Below are positions 17,574 to 27,980 of a stretch of DNA of 64,000 nucleotides, one piece after another (the first letter of the stretch is position 1; each line of letters opens with the position of its first letter). The notes below the pieces were generated by a model that was not told the origin of the DNA, did not search any database, and was given only the letters and a program-made list of their open reading frames with translations. The DNA comes from RFSX01 sp964591455 (GTDB lineage: Bacteria; Bacteroidota; Bacteroidia; Chitinophagales; Saprospiraceae): positions 1 to 64,000 of the forward strand of contig CAZQDZ010000003.1 in the NCBI GenBank assembly GCA_964591455.1, read 5' to 3'. Made by a program: the position numbers and the translations under genes.

Positions 17574-18039
17574 TAGTATGCGCTTGGCTGTAGATGTGCT
17601 GTCGCTTTTTCAATCTGGCAGCTACCTCCTTTTCTAATTCTGTAATATTTGTTGGAGCTGAGTGCAGTGGCCGCTGTTGCTTATCATCTATAATTCTTCG
17701 GGCCAATGTATTAGAATCTGCCTGAAGATAGATGACTTTACCAGTATCCTTAAGCAAGACAATGTTATCATTATAGGCTGGCAAGCCTCCCCCTGTACTC
17801 ACGACTACTTTCCCTAGTTCTGAAAGCATTCTGATCATTTTGGTCTCATACCTTCTAAACTCCTGCTCACCACTTTCTTTGAAAATTTGCTCTACTTTGC
17901 GTTGCTTCCACTGGCAAATTAGATTATCTGTATCGTAGAATGCGTAGTTTAATCTTTCAGCAAGGAGGCTGCCGATTGTACTCTTACCACTGGCCATATA
18001 GCCTATCAAATAAATTCTATCTTCGGAAGGATTACTCAA
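17512..18039 (-). CDS. aroK: Shikimate kinase
   Basis: Shikimate kinase phosphorylates shikimate at O3 with ATP, the fifth step of the chorismate pathway. The 175-residue protein has Walker A GYMASGKST (residues 13-21), the shikimate-binding YDTD motif (34-38), RRYE and STGGGLPAY, plus the lid arginine region QRPLH. Length is typical. Its 3' end overlaps the protease gene by 62 bases in the convergent direction, and the final helix (LETILEQILSQLY) lies within the overlap. Confidence 0.94.
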   Translation of the reverse strand: MSNPSEDRIYLIGYMASGKSTIGSLLAERLNYAFYDTDNLICQWKQRKVEQIFKESGEQEFRRYETKMIRMLSELGKVVVSTGGGLPAYNDNIVLLKDTGKVIYLQADSNTLARRIIDDKQQRPLHSAPTNITELEKEVAARLKKRQHIYSQAHTTIDTATDLETILEQILSQLY

Positions 18040-18117
18040 TCAAGGTCAATTCTTAGAATGTAAATGTATTAGCATTATCAGAATAGTCATGTATTTTTAC
18101 CAACCTAAAAAAACTAT

Positions 18118-18456
18118 ATGCAATACATTATAATATTTCTGCAACAAGGGACAACACCGGGTATTATCAATATGCTCTTTTTCCTATCGATATTTGCAAT
18201 CATGTACTTTTTCTTCATTAGACCTTCAGTGAAGAAACAAAAGCAGCAGCAAACATTTACTGAAGAATTGTCAAAAGGAAAAGAGGTTGTGACCACTAGT
18301 GGCATTATAGGCAGAATCAATAAAATAGAAAACGGGATTGTACATCTGATGGTAGCCGAAAAGACTTATATAAGAGTCGTCAAAGGAGCTATATCAAAAG
18401 AAATGACGGAGCAATTAGGTTCCAGTAAGAAAGAAAATGTAGGCGTCAGTAGTTAG
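18118..18456 (+). CDS. yajC: Preprotein translocase subunit YajC
   Basis: YajC is a small accessory protein of the SecDF-YajC part of the Sec translocase in the inner membrane. This 112-residue form has one N-terminal helix (about residues 16-35, NMLFFLSIFAIMYFFFIRPS) with the hallmark FFIRP exit, followed by the cytoplasmic domain GKEVVTTSGIIGRI. A short tail of about 15 residues is variable. It is a single gene here, ending in a terminator before the converging adhesin operon. Confidence 0.93.
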   Translation: MQYIIIFLQQGTTPGIINMLFFLSIFAIMYFFFIRPSVKKQKQQQTFTEELSKGKEVVTTSGIIGRINKIENGIVHLMVAEKTYIRVVKGAISKEMTEQLGSSKKENVGVSS

Positions 18457-18483
18457 AATAATATCCCTAATGCTAATCAAATA

Positions 18484-18522
18484 AAAAGAGGCGAATACTA
18501 CCTAAATAGTACTCGCCTCTTT
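18484..18522. terminator. Terminator between yajC and the adhesin operon
   Basis: AAAGAGGCGA with TACT pairs across a short loop with AGTA and TCGCCTCTTT; the stem is about 14 bp with one mismatch. A-rich and T-rich flanks allow action in both directions. Confidence 0.8.
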
Positions 18523-18537
18523 GTGTTCGGTTTGGTT

Positions 18538-21500
18538 TTATTTTATAATTGACACATTTCCAGTAGTTGTAAATTCTGTATCATTTACACATGTGACGAT
18601 TAGGCAGTAGGCATAGACATCAGGTGCAAGCGTTTCACCGTCAAATGTACCATCCCATCCTTGGTCTTGACTGGATGTTCTCCAGACTTCTTGTCCCCAT
18701 CTGTTTAGGATGAAGAATTCCATTTCTTGTATAAACTTACTTCTTACAAATAATAAGTCGTTTACTCCATCCTCGTTAGGTGAGAATGCTGAAGGAACGA
18801 ATACATCTTCTTCATTGCACTGCGGAGGTAATACCACAATCTCGGTACTTGTCTCAGAAACACATCCCAATGGCGTAATACAGCTCAATGAGAAGGTCGC
18901 ATTTTCATCTGGTGATACTTCTATAGAAGAACCAGTCTCGCCAGTACTCCATTCGAAATCACAAGATTCATCATTCGGCTCTGCTGATAATGTTATAGGA
19001 CTACCCTGGCAGACCTCTGGCACACCAGCTTGTCCTGGAATCCCATTATCTGGTATTATGGATATGGCTACATTTTCTATATTGATATCAAATGTTATAA
19101 TAGTATCATTTCCAGTATTAAGGTCAGTCACAAGCACATCAAAAACTTTGTCAGTTTCTGCAGTTACAGTTACCGTCGGTGAGTTTTCACCAGAAACTAT
19201 ACATTCATCTGGATTCCAATCTATTGTAAATGTTTCTTCACTAAATCCTTCAAAACCTACTGTAAGTTGGAATGTGTCATTAGCACATACAGTCATAGGA
19301 CCATCTATACTTATATCATCAAAGACGTCTTCATCCATCATCATATCTGGAACTACTACTGTTGTATCTTGAGAAACACATCCATTCTCATCTACAACTT
19401 TTGCTATTACAATAGTTGTATCCATGACTGGCATATATTCCAGTGGATTTCCTGTTCCGATTTCTTCACCCGTGTTCAAACACCAAGTTACACTATCAGC
19501 TGGCTCACTTGTGTCAGCTGTAAGAATAGCTGTTCCGCCATTTGGAAAGATTAAGGTATCTGATTCTACTTCTATTGTAGGAAAGTCAGGTAATTCTATA
19601 TCCATGCTTACTGGCGCTCCACCACAGACTTGACTGTTGCTAGAAAGTGTCACCGTATAATTTCCTTCTTCATCATAAGTATGCGTCGGGTTTGACTCAT
19701 CTGACATATTACCATCTCCAAAATCCCATGCCAAGGCAGTAGAATCAGTAATAGAACCTGTAGGCTCAAACATTACCGTAAGTGAACCACATTCCACCGG
19801 CATATAAGTGAAGCTTAAGTCGTCAGGCATCCCTATCTCAAATCTTATCGTATCACTTCTTTCACAGCTAAACTGATTTGTTGTACAGAGAATCATAAAG
19901 AAATCATCTGTCTGGTTTGCTGGGACACCTATCACAGGCGCATTGGTATCGCCACCTGAAATAATAAAGCCATTGTTGTCTTTCCACAAATACGTGATAT
20001 CTTGATTAGCGTTAAGGTTGGAAACCTCAAAAGTTGATGTATCACCAGGGCAAATAACGAATGGCATATTGAATTCTATATCCACCATGTTATTGTCTAA
20101 GACTTCCACAGCTTCACCCAGGCCACATCTATCTTCAGTTATGAACTGTACAAATACTGAATCACCAGCCAGTTCAGATTGGGTCCCCATGAAACTTGAA
20201 CCAATAGTTAGAACGTTTGTAAATGTTGGGTCGTCTGACCATATATAAGTGCCAGGCAATACAGGGTCTACTGATAAGTCTACTGTGTCTAAGCAGGTAC
20301 CAGGCATGTTATTGATAATGTCAAAACTTACTGTATCTAGGAATGAATTGGTATCCACCTCTTCTGATAATGATACCTCTGCTCCATTAGAATAAGTACC
20401 AGTCACTTCTACTGTTATTATTGTATTAGGTGGTAATTCCAATTGTACAACAGGACCCATAAAGACCATACCATTTATAGACCACGTCACTGATTCTAAT
20501 TCCAGACATTCTGGGATAAATCCAGTGTAAGTAAACTCGAAAATACCATCACCAATACACTCTACTTCATAGTCTGCAGTCGGCGTATAATCCGCAGGAT
20601 CGAAGACCCTCGTGAAACTAGCAGTACATCCATTGTCATATACTACGTTGTATTGTACTGTTACAGGAGTGTTCGTTACACCTATCATTATAGTTGGCTC
20701 ATTAGAGAATACTTGTCCGTCTACTATCCATTCTCTTGAGCTAATATTAAAGCCTACTAAACTAGTTATATCAGCTAGAGTGATTATTGTCTCGTTAGGA
20801 TCGCCACAGTCCTCATCTACCTGAATATTTAATACAGGATTGCTTTGAGGCATGAACGAAATTGAACTTTGAAGGGTGCATCCATCAGTTAGCGTTACCA
20901 TAAGACTGACATCCACTGCCTGTCTTGGAAAAACTAAAACTGTGATTGTCGGATCTGTGCTTGTTTGGCTTTGCTGACCTGACAAAGTATAAACCCAGTT
21001 GTATACGCTTATAAGATTTGGATCTATATTGGCAGAAAAAGTCACGTCTTGACCATCAGGACCAATACAAACAGTTGGTGCATTATTGATAATTTCTAAA
21101 TCACCAGTTCCAGCATTTCTTGCTTGTATTATATCTGTTACGGTAAACTCACACCCATTGGCATATCGTACTGTTAATTGTGCATTAATTACTTGACCTG
21201 GTAACAACTCTACATTTATAGTTTCTGAGGTTGATGTCATAGACTGAGCACCAGAGATGTCATACACCCACTCAAATCCAATCGGATTAGAAGCAATCGC
21301 ATTATTCATAATGGAAGGTGACAGCGTCACTGTTTGTCCAGAAGGAGGAATGCAATCATTACCTACATTATTAGAAATGGAAACTGTAGGCTCTAGGTCT
21401 GTGACATTGAACGATTCAGTAATCGGCCCGGAGCATCCATTGTTTAATTCTAAGGTTACAGTGAAATTGTCAGAAAGAATTGATGCTGTAATGGTATGAC

Positions 21501-24500
21501 CTACTTCTGTGGTAATAATCCCTCCATCGTCTATAGTCCATGTGCCTACTGTCATCTGAGGATTTACGAAGTTGTATATATTTCCATTCTGTGTGCAAGA
21601 CTCCAATTCAACATCGAAATCTGGCGTTAAGAACGCATCTGCATTCAATGTTCTAGTTATATCTCCATAACAGTTATTGTCAAATGATGCTGTTACTGTA
21701 AATGTACCTGAAGTGATTAGTGCAGTCACAAAATCACCTGATAATGGTATTGTATTGTTTCCATCTTGAATACTCCAAGAAACATTTGCATTCGTTGTAT
21801 TGGTGAAGCTGAATAGATTTCCACTGCTACTGCAATTCACCAATTGAACATCTATAGCTCCATTTAATATATCATCTAAATTAAAGTCTGTTGTTACAGG
21901 AACAGCTTCGCAGCCATTATCAGCAGCCATCGTTACAGAAAATAATGGGCCTACAATTGTAGTTTGGACAGAAGGTCCAGTCAGGATAGTTGTACTTCCA
22001 TTATCTAATATTGTCCAAGTCGTAGGTAATCCTGCAGGGTTTGTAAGCATTATCATATTGCCTGTAGGACTACATGCAATTAAATCTAAGTCAAAGAATG
22101 CAGAATTAATTAAATCCTCTAAGTCTATGGACTGATTTTGGACACTTGTGCCACAACCATTAAGTGTTGTAATCGTATAGTCTACTCGAATTACTTCAGA
22201 TCTATTAAAAGTCAAAGTGAATGGACTACTTGCGAATGTATTACCATTTACAGACCATGATTGTAGATATGGCTGGTTGCCTATAGAGCTATCCTCAAAT
22301 CTTATTGTCACCTCATCTCCTGAGCAAGTCAATGGCACTGCATCAAACTGGGCAACTGGCGTCTCTATAAATTGTTTTATATCAAATGTTTCAGTAAATG
22401 GACCTGAACAGCCATTATCTAAATCTATTGTCACACTAAAAACGTCACCAGTAATAGTAGTGGTAACTGTGTGAAGACCAACTTCATTAGTTGTGATGCC
22501 GCCATCATTTATTGTCCAATTAGCCACAATGCCAGTTGGGTTAACGATGTTTACTGTTGTTCCATTAGCGGTACATGTTATTACGCTGATATCTATATCT
22601 GGCGTAAGGAAATCATTGGCATTGAAGGTTTCTGATAACGTTCCAAAACATGAGTTATTGAATGTAGCATTAACCGTAAATGAAGATGATGTTATCGTTG
22701 CAGTCACCAAATTGCCAGAAAGAGAAATTGTGTTATTCCCATCCTGAATATTCCAAGAGACGTTAGAGTTTGTCGTATTTGTAAAGCTAAATAAATTCCC
22801 GTTAGGGCCACATGAAATTAGCTGTACTGAAAAAGCTGCGTCTATTAAATCATCCAAATTGAATGTCCGTGTTGCAGGTATAGCTTCGCAGCCATTATTA
22901 GCCACCATTGTTACAGAAAATATTCTTCCATTGACTGTAGTTTGAACTGAGGCCCCTGATAAGGTTGTACTATTTTGTCCATCATTAATGGTCCATGTTG
23001 TTGGCGTGCCAGCTGGGTTGGTAAGCATAATTGTGTTACCGCTAGCCGAGCAAGCAATCAAGTCAAGTTCGAAGAATGCTGAGTTTACCAACTCCTCCAG
23101 ATTAATAGATTGGTTTTGTGAACTTGAACTACATCCATTAGTTGTCAGGACACTGTACTCTACTATTATAGTTTCACTTCTATCAAAGGTCAATGAGACA
23201 GGACTGCTTGTAAATGTAGTGCCATCTATAACCCACTCTTGGGTGAAATTATCATCACTGATAGTGGTATCTTCAAATAGTACAGTAACCTGATTGCCTG
23301 AGCATGAAATAGGAACCGCAGTAAACGCCGCTACCAAAGGTGACCTGAATTCATCTATGTCAAATGATTGTGTAAATGGACCTGAACATCCATTACCTAA
23401 GTCTATAGTAACACTAAAAAAGTCACCTGTGACAGTTGTAGTTACTGTATGCCCCACAGCTGATGTAGTACCAGAACCATTCATTATGGTCCAGTTGGCT
23501 ACAGTTCCATTTGGATTTATAATATTTATAATATTTCCATTCGGTCCACACGCAACTAATTCTATATCTATTTCTGGAGTCAAAAAGTCATTGGTGTTAA
23601 ATGTCTCAGTCAGTGTTCCATAACAATTATTATCATAGTTCGCAGTAACTGTAAACGACCCAGATGCTATGGTAACAGTTGCAAAATCACCAGATAGTGA
23701 AATCGTATTATTCCCATCTTGTACTGTCCAAGTGACATTGGCTCCCGTGTTATTTGTCAAGGAAAAAGTGTTACCTGCAGTACTGCATGATACTAGCCTC
23801 ACATCAAAAGCATTGTCTATAAATTCCTCAATGCTAAAGGTCTCACTGATAAGTCCGACATCACAACCATTGTCATTTTCAAAGGACACAGTGAAAACAT
23901 CAGTAGGTACACTTACAGTTGTACTTGCACCTGAAGCTGGTTGTGTGTTCCCGTTAGCATCAGTGATTAACCAATTAGTGGGGGTGCCTGAAGGATTAGT
24001 CAGTTGTATTAAATTTCCAGCAGCCGAGCATGACAGCAAGTCTACTTCGAAAAATGGACTGTTGACTAAATCATTAAGATTTATAGATTGATTCTGAATG
24101 CTCTCACATCCCTCTGGTGTGACAATACTGTAATCAACTCTTATTGTTTCTGTTCTGTCGAAAGTCATGGAGAAAGGACTGCTTGTAAACATCGATCCAT
24201 TCACTGACCACGATTGTGTGTAATTACCATCTCCTATGGTGCTGTCAGAAAATTGTACGGTTACTTGATCGCCACTACAATTCAAAGGAACAGCTGTAAA
24301 CTCAGCCGTTGGTGCCACACCTCCGACACTAATAACTGTGTCCTTGATTCTAGTACAGCCATCACTTTCTCTCTCAGCTTCTATCCTAACAGTATATTGT
24401 CCTGCGACTGGATACGTAAAAGTTTGATTTGGTCCTGTAGCTACAAATGCTGGATCCATATTAGGCCAGTCAAAAAACCATGTGAAATTGTCTGCATTAC

Positions 24501-25491
24501 TGGAAGCTACTGAAAATGAAACAGTGTTGCTTCCATTACAATTGGTGCCTTGAACATTACACTGTGTAAATTCGATGGCATCTGTACATGGGACAACATT
24601 TACTTCAAAATCTCTTCTGACCTCTGAGAGTAATACACCATTTCTGAATTCTTGCATACAAACTCCAACTAGATAAGTGCCTAAAGAAGCAGGTGTTGCT
24701 GTTAAGAGTCCGGTTTGTTGATCTATAGTCAATGGTACACCTGATCCAAGAACATTTGTCAGAGAGTGTCCATTACTGAATACCACATCATCATATGGTG
24801 GTGCTGAAGCGACCGAAGGGAATGGATTTTCAAAACTTGCTCCTGATGACGGTGTACATAAACTATATACGATCTCATCACCATCTGGGTCTACACCAGA
24901 ATGATCAAATACAAATGGCTGGTCTTGGCAAGCAAATATTTCTGCCCATTCATTGAAGACTGGCTGGCTATTGCATTCTTCTAGTGCTTCTATTCCAATA
25001 AAAGTATGATAGGTTGCTCCGACTTGGAGCGGGTTATCTATGTTGTTAAGTATTATATTTCTGCAGCATCTCTGATATGAAATAAAATATCCCAATTTAT
25101 TGAATGGAAGTGTCAATGTGTCTCTATAGATAGCCTCTTCTACACATAGATTTCCAGTATTTCCGATCACACAATCTTCATTCAAATCAGCTAGGATTAC
25201 CTGTCTTGTTTCTATAGGAACGAAAGTTCTCCCTAGTTCATCACCTAGAGTAGTTTGCAATGCTCCAAACCTGTCGAAAATTCCAAAGGTTGCAGGGTCA
25301 TCTAATGGGGCATCATCTGCGCCATTTTCACAATCTCTCCTGAAAGTCAAGGTAACTTCATACTGATCACCACCCAAACATCTGTATGTCATGTTTCCAC
25401 CGACGATATGGGTAGCTTCTACATTAAGTGGAAGAAAACTGACTGTAATTATTACAAGCAGTATAAATCTTAGATTTTTTAGATTAGTCAT
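18538..25491 (-). CDS. Giant repetitive surface adhesin with type B T9SS sorting domain
   Basis: This 2317-residue protein starts with a signal peptide (residues 1-26) and an N-terminal domain common in Bacteroidota gliding-related proteins (THIVGGNMTYRCLGGDQYEV). Residues 394-1366 are a three-fold super-repeat of about 325 residues, each made of four related Cys-containing units. Further Ig/PKD-like units follow, including a clear PKD domain near 1995-2040 (WDFGDGNMSDESNPTHTYDEEG). The last 90 residues (FVPSAFSPNEDGVND onward) are the CHU_C gliding-motility C-terminal domain, a type B sorting signal. It would be exported by the T9SS and act outside the cell, perhaps in adhesion or gliding. 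It is the last gene of a three-gene operon with a PorP/SprF homologue. Confidence 0.88.
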   Translation of the reverse strand: MTNLKNLRFILLVIITVSFLPLNVEATHIVGGNMTYRCLGGDQYEVTLTFRRDCENGADDAPLDDPATFGIFDRFGALQTTLGDELGRTFVPIETRQVILADLNEDCVIGNTGNLCVEEAIYRDTLTLPFNKLGYFISYQRCCRNIILNNIDNPLQVGATYHTFIGIEALEECNSQPVFNEWAEIFACQDQPFVFDHSGVDPDGDEIVYSLCTPSSGASFENPFPSVASAPPYDDVVFSNGHSLTNVLGSGVPLTIDQQTGLLTATPASLGTYLVGVCMQEFRNGVLLSEVRRDFEVNVVPCTDAIEFTQCNVQGTNCNGSNTVSFSVASSNADNFTWFFDWPNMDPAFVATGPNQTFTYPVAGQYTVRIEAERESDGCTRIKDTVISVGGVAPTAEFTAVPLNCSGDQVTVQFSDSTIGDGNYTQSWSVNGSMFTSSPFSMTFDRTETIRVDYSIVTPEGCESIQNQSINLNDLVNSPFFEVDLLSCSAAGNLIQLTNPSGTPTNWLITDANGNTQPASGASTTVSVPTDVFTVSFENDNGCDVGLISETFSIEEFIDNAFDVRLVSCSTAGNTFSLTNNTGANVTWTVQDGNNTISLSGDFATVTIASGSFTVTANYDNNCYGTLTETFNTNDFLTPEIDIELVACGPNGNIINIINPNGTVANWTIMNGSGTTSAVGHTVTTTVTGDFFSVTIDLGNGCSGPFTQSFDIDEFRSPLVAAFTAVPISCSGNQVTVLFEDTTISDDNFTQEWVIDGTTFTSSPVSLTFDRSETIIVEYSVLTTNGCSSSSQNQSINLEELVNSAFFELDLIACSASGNTIMLTNPAGTPTTWTINDGQNSTTLSGASVQTTVNGRIFSVTMVANNGCEAIPATRTFNLDDLIDAAFSVQLISCGPNGNLFSFTNTTNSNVSWNIQDGNNTISLSGNLVTATITSSSFTVNATFNNSCFGTLSETFNANDFLTPDIDISVITCTANGTTVNIVNPTGIVANWTINDGGITTNEVGLHTVTTTITGDVFSVTIDLDNGCSGPFTETFDIKQFIETPVAQFDAVPLTCSGDEVTIRFEDSSIGNQPYLQSWSVNGNTFASSPFTLTFNRSEVIRVDYTITTLNGCGTSVQNQSIDLEDLINSAFFDLDLIACSPTGNMIMLTNPAGLPTTWTILDNGSTTILTGPSVQTTIVGPLFSVTMAADNGCEAVPVTTDFNLDDILNGAIDVQLVNCSSSGNLFSFTNTTNANVSWSIQDGNNTIPLSGDFVTALITSGTFTVTASFDNNCYGDITRTLNADAFLTPDFDVELESCTQNGNIYNFVNPQMTVGTWTIDDGGIITTEVGHTITASILSDNFTVTLELNNGCSGPITESFNVTDLEPTVSISNNVGNDCIPPSGQTVTLSPSIMNNAIASNPIGFEWVYDISGAQSMTSTSETINVELLPGQVINAQLTVRYANGCEFTVTDIIQARNAGTGDLEIINNAPTVCIGPDGQDVTFSANIDPNLISVYNWVYTLSGQQSQTSTDPTITVLVFPRQAVDVSLMVTLTDGCTLQSSISFMPQSNPVLNIQVDEDCGDPNETIITLADITSLVGFNISSREWIVDGQVFSNEPTIMIGVTNTPVTVQYNVVYDNGCTASFTRVFDPADYTPTADYEVECIGDGIFEFTYTGFIPECLELESVTWSINGMVFMGPVVQLELPPNTIITVEVTGTYSNGAEVSLSEEVDTNSFLDTVSFDIINNMPGTCLDTVDLSVDPVLPGTYIWSDDPTFTNVLTIGSSFMGTQSELAGDSVFVQFITEDRCGLGEAVEVLDNNMVDIEFNMPFVICPGDTSTFEVSNLNANQDITYLWKDNNGFIISGGDTNAPVIGVPANQTDDFFMILCTTNQFSCERSDTIRFEIGMPDDLSFTYMPVECGSLTVMFEPTGSITDSTALAWDFGDGNMSDESNPTHTYDEEGNYTVTLSSNSQVCGGAPVSMDIELPDFPTIEVESDTLIFPNGGTAILTADTSEPADSVTWCLNTGEEIGTGNPLEYMPVMDTTIVIAKVVDENGCVSQDTTVVVPDMMMDEDVFDDISIDGPMTVCANDTFQLTVGFEGFSEETFTIDWNPDECIVSGENSPTVTVTAETDKVFDVLVTDLNTGNDTIITFDINIENVAISIIPDNGIPGQAGVPEVCQGSPITLSAEPNDESCDFEWSTGETGSSIEVSPDENATFSLSCITPLGCVSETSTEIVVLPPQCNEEDVFVPSAFSPNEDGVNDLLFVRSKFIQEMEFFILNRWGQEVWRTSSQDQGWDGTFDGETLAPDVYAYCLIVTCVNDTEFTTTGNVSIIK
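21394..24312 (-). repeat. Three tandem super-repeats inside the adhesin gene
   Basis: Super-repeat 1 spans 23338-24312, 2 spans 22360-23337 and 3 spans 21394-22359 (residues 394-718, 719-1044 and 1045-1366). Equivalent phenylalanines at residues 398, 723 and 1049 set a period of 325-326. Each holds four units of about 80 residues marked by CSG.QVT.F, (A/S)C(S/G)..GN..(M/Q)LTNP, (S/N)C...GN.(F)SFTN and C..(N)G....NP motifs. Copies have diverged at the DNA level. Confidence 0.85.
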
Positions 25492-25519
25492 AAGGCTAGA
25501 CTTTCTGGCTTGTCAATTT

Positions 25520-27955
25520 TTAATTAAGTACTCTTACTCGAACGATTTCTGCTTTTCTTTGCTTTGATGCTTCTACACTGTAGACTGACAATCTCCTATT
25601 ATTATAAGAATCAGAAATCGATTTTGAGGATGTTTCCTCACCGTAAGAAATTTCTATTACTTGCAGTTTCCCTTGGTTTATATATGGAAGTAATTTTCCT
25701 CCTGCGTATTGTTGAATCTCATTTTTGATTGTCCAAATCCTTCTCTGGCCCAACGCAAGATTATACTTGTTCGCTGCTCTTGGACTCGCGAATCCTTTAA
25801 GTGATAACTCTATTGATTCACCGGCATCCAATCTTTCAGCTAATTTATCTATGAATAAACGCATTCTAGAAAATCCGCCTTTCACATCAACTTCAAAGAA
25901 ATTGTCTACATCATTTTCAGCACTATACTTGCTGTCACCATTTAAATTTTTAGCATATTCAGATTTGAATTCTTCCTTCTTTGAGATGTATGGATAATAG
26001 GTGTCTGTATAACTGTTTTCTGAATATAGTTTTCTACTTCTCTGATCCGGTCGGTCATTATCAAAGTAAACGACAACTGGTAGATACTCATTTAGATTAA
26101 TAAAGGTTTTATCAAAGTAAATCTTCTTGGTTATGGTGCCATTTTCAAAGTCTGTCGCAGTAAAGATGAGTTCCTTTGATTCATAACCATCTCTTTCAGC
26201 TACTATCCTATATTCTCTACCGCCGATAATATCATATTGGAATAAATTGCCGTTTGGCTGAGAGATTATAATAGGTGGATTATCTGGATTTGAAAGGTCA
26301 TATAAGGTAACAGTAGCACCATCTAAAGCCAATTGCTGAGGAGATAAGAATGTAAGTACATCCAATTTGCCCTCTATAGGTGACAAATAAATCTTCTTAG
26401 TAATTGGTTCATCACAGTTTTTCGTTATAAGCGAAGTGGTATCTGGCTCAAAACCAGCTTTCTCTGTGATGATTGTATATTGCTTATTACATTTTAGTTT
26501 GAAAGCATGGTCATGGGTCAACTGTTCTAAATTGTCATACAACAACTCATTTGTGACTGCATCATGTATCCTTACACGTGCACCCAGTAATTCTTCTTCG
26601 GACAAGCCATCGAAGACTAGTGCATTCATGTCTACTTCTATTTCTTCTATGTCAGCTCTATATATGTCGTAACAGCATGCCTCGAATCCTTCCTCCAAAT
26701 ACATAGAACCTGTCCTGTTAGAAGAGAAGTGAGCTTTAGTGCCCTCGTCATTCAGGGTGTAGTAGACATCGTGGAAACTTGTGTTTGTAGGCGCTTTCAG
26801 GTTAACCGGAACCTGATTAGCACCTCCACCAATATTATAGCTATATATATCATAACCACCCATGCCTAGATAGCCATCCGAACTGAAATATAACGTGTTT
26901 GAATTTGAATGGTAGAATGGAGTGAGTTCATCATAAGAAGTGTTTACCTCCGATAGATTTGTAGGCGCACCATATTCTCCATCCTCAATTTTGGAGTACC
27001 AAATATCAAGACCACCTTCACCACCTATTCTATCTGAGACAAAGTATAGATATTCTGTATCGGATCCAATGTCATACCCTATCGCTGGTTGTGTACTTGT
27101 ATATTGATTATCATTAATGATGGCTGGTAACTTGACGCCATCCCCAAATTCATTGTCCTCGGAAACACTTTTCATGTATAAGTCACATCTTATATCTGTG
27201 CTGTTAGCATAGTAACAAATGTTATAATACATTTTAGTGCCATCATGAGAAAAGGCCGTGTGGGCCTCATGATTTATACCAATTCTCTCCTCAGTGACCT
27301 GATTGTCTTGTTCGTCATTCTGTGTATCTTGTTCTCCATCATCCGTCAGAATTTTACTATACAATTTGTTAGGATTCTGATTGTCGTCAGATTCAAATCT
27401 TAAAGAAGAATAGTATAATTCATCATCTCGTTCAATAGCGCCAAAATCAGAGTAAGGGGTATTCACAGAACCGCTTAAATGCTCTACGGTAACACCCTCC
27501 ACTGGATTGTCTACATTTGACATAGCCCAATCAATTGCTTCTATTTCTTTTTGTGCTCGGTTAGTATAAAGTGGTTGGTCTCCTGAATTTTCAGATACAA
27601 ACAATTCATAGTTTCTTCTAGCATCTTCATATTTACCTTGCTGCTGCTGCATTTCTGCAAGATAAAATGTGGTTAGAGGGTAGCTGTTTTCTGAGTCATT
27701 ATCTGCGACATATTGGAATTGCTTTTCTGAGATGGAGTAAGCATTGAATGTCATAGCTGACTCTCCATACCTATATACATTATCAAGATTGGTTGTGTCA
27801 AATTCTACTGCTTGGCTGTAATAGTACATGGCATTGTAGTAGTCCTTGTCTTCAGTAGCCTCTACAGCAGCTTTGAGGAAAGCCTTCAAGGTCTGTCCTT
27901 CTGCACTAGGTGCAAAGAGCCAAAATCCTATTAGTATGAAAAATATTCGGTTCAT
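25520..27955 (-). CDS. TPR / beta-propeller / OmpA outer-membrane-associated protein (PorE-like)
   Basis: The 811-residue protein has a signal peptide (residues 1-20), TPR-like helices at about 25-140, a PD40/WD40-like beta-propeller at about 155-430 (repeated YYSSLRF, LYFVSDR, LYFSSDG, HFSSNR blades), two carboxypeptidase-regulatory-like domains at about 445-620 and a C-terminal OmpA-like peptidoglycan-binding domain at about 690-790 (LKGFASPRAANKYNLALGQRR). This order is that described for PorE of the T9SS. It may anchor the secretion or surface complex to peptidoglycan. It lies 25 bases after the PorP/SprF gene and 28 before the adhesin gene. Other OmpA/TPR proteins share the order, so it could be a cargo-specific paralogue and not the core PorE. 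Confidence 0.82.
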   Translation of the reverse strand: MNRIFFILIGFWLFAPSAEGQTLKAFLKAAVEATEDKDYYNAMYYYSQAVEFDTTNLDNVYRYGESAMTFNAYSISEKQFQYVADNDSENSYPLTTFYLAEMQQQQGKYEDARRNYELFVSENSGDQPLYTNRAQKEIEAIDWAMSNVDNPVEGVTVEHLSGSVNTPYSDFGAIERDDELYYSSLRFESDDNQNPNKLYSKILTDDGEQDTQNDEQDNQVTEERIGINHEAHTAFSHDGTKMYYNICYYANSTDIRCDLYMKSVSEDNEFGDGVKLPAIINDNQYTSTQPAIGYDIGSDTEYLYFVSDRIGGEGGLDIWYSKIEDGEYGAPTNLSEVNTSYDELTPFYHSNSNTLYFSSDGYLGMGGYDIYSYNIGGGANQVPVNLKAPTNTSFHDVYYTLNDEGTKAHFSSNRTGSMYLEEGFEACCYDIYRADIEEIEVDMNALVFDGLSEEELLGARVRIHDAVTNELLYDNLEQLTHDHAFKLKCNKQYTIITEKAGFEPDTTSLITKNCDEPITKKIYLSPIEGKLDVLTFLSPQQLALDGATVTLYDLSNPDNPPIIISQPNGNLFQYDIIGGREYRIVAERDGYESKELIFTATDFENGTITKKIYFDKTFINLNEYLPVVVYFDNDRPDQRSRKLYSENSYTDTYYPYISKKEEFKSEYAKNLNGDSKYSAENDVDNFFEVDVKGGFSRMRLFIDKLAERLDAGESIELSLKGFASPRAANKYNLALGQRRIWTIKNEIQQYAGGKLLPYINQGKLQVIEISYGEETSSKSISDSYNNRRLSVYSVEASKQRKAEIVRVRVLN

Positions 27956-27980
27956 TAATGTCGCTTAGTAGTTGGTCTTT

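Noticed and set aside
18710..19372. Open frame of 220 codons on the plus strand inside the adhesin gene
   Set aside because: It is antisense to the conserved type B sorting domain and neighbouring units; the composition (Ser/Thr/Val-rich) mirrors the repetitive adhesin on the other strand.
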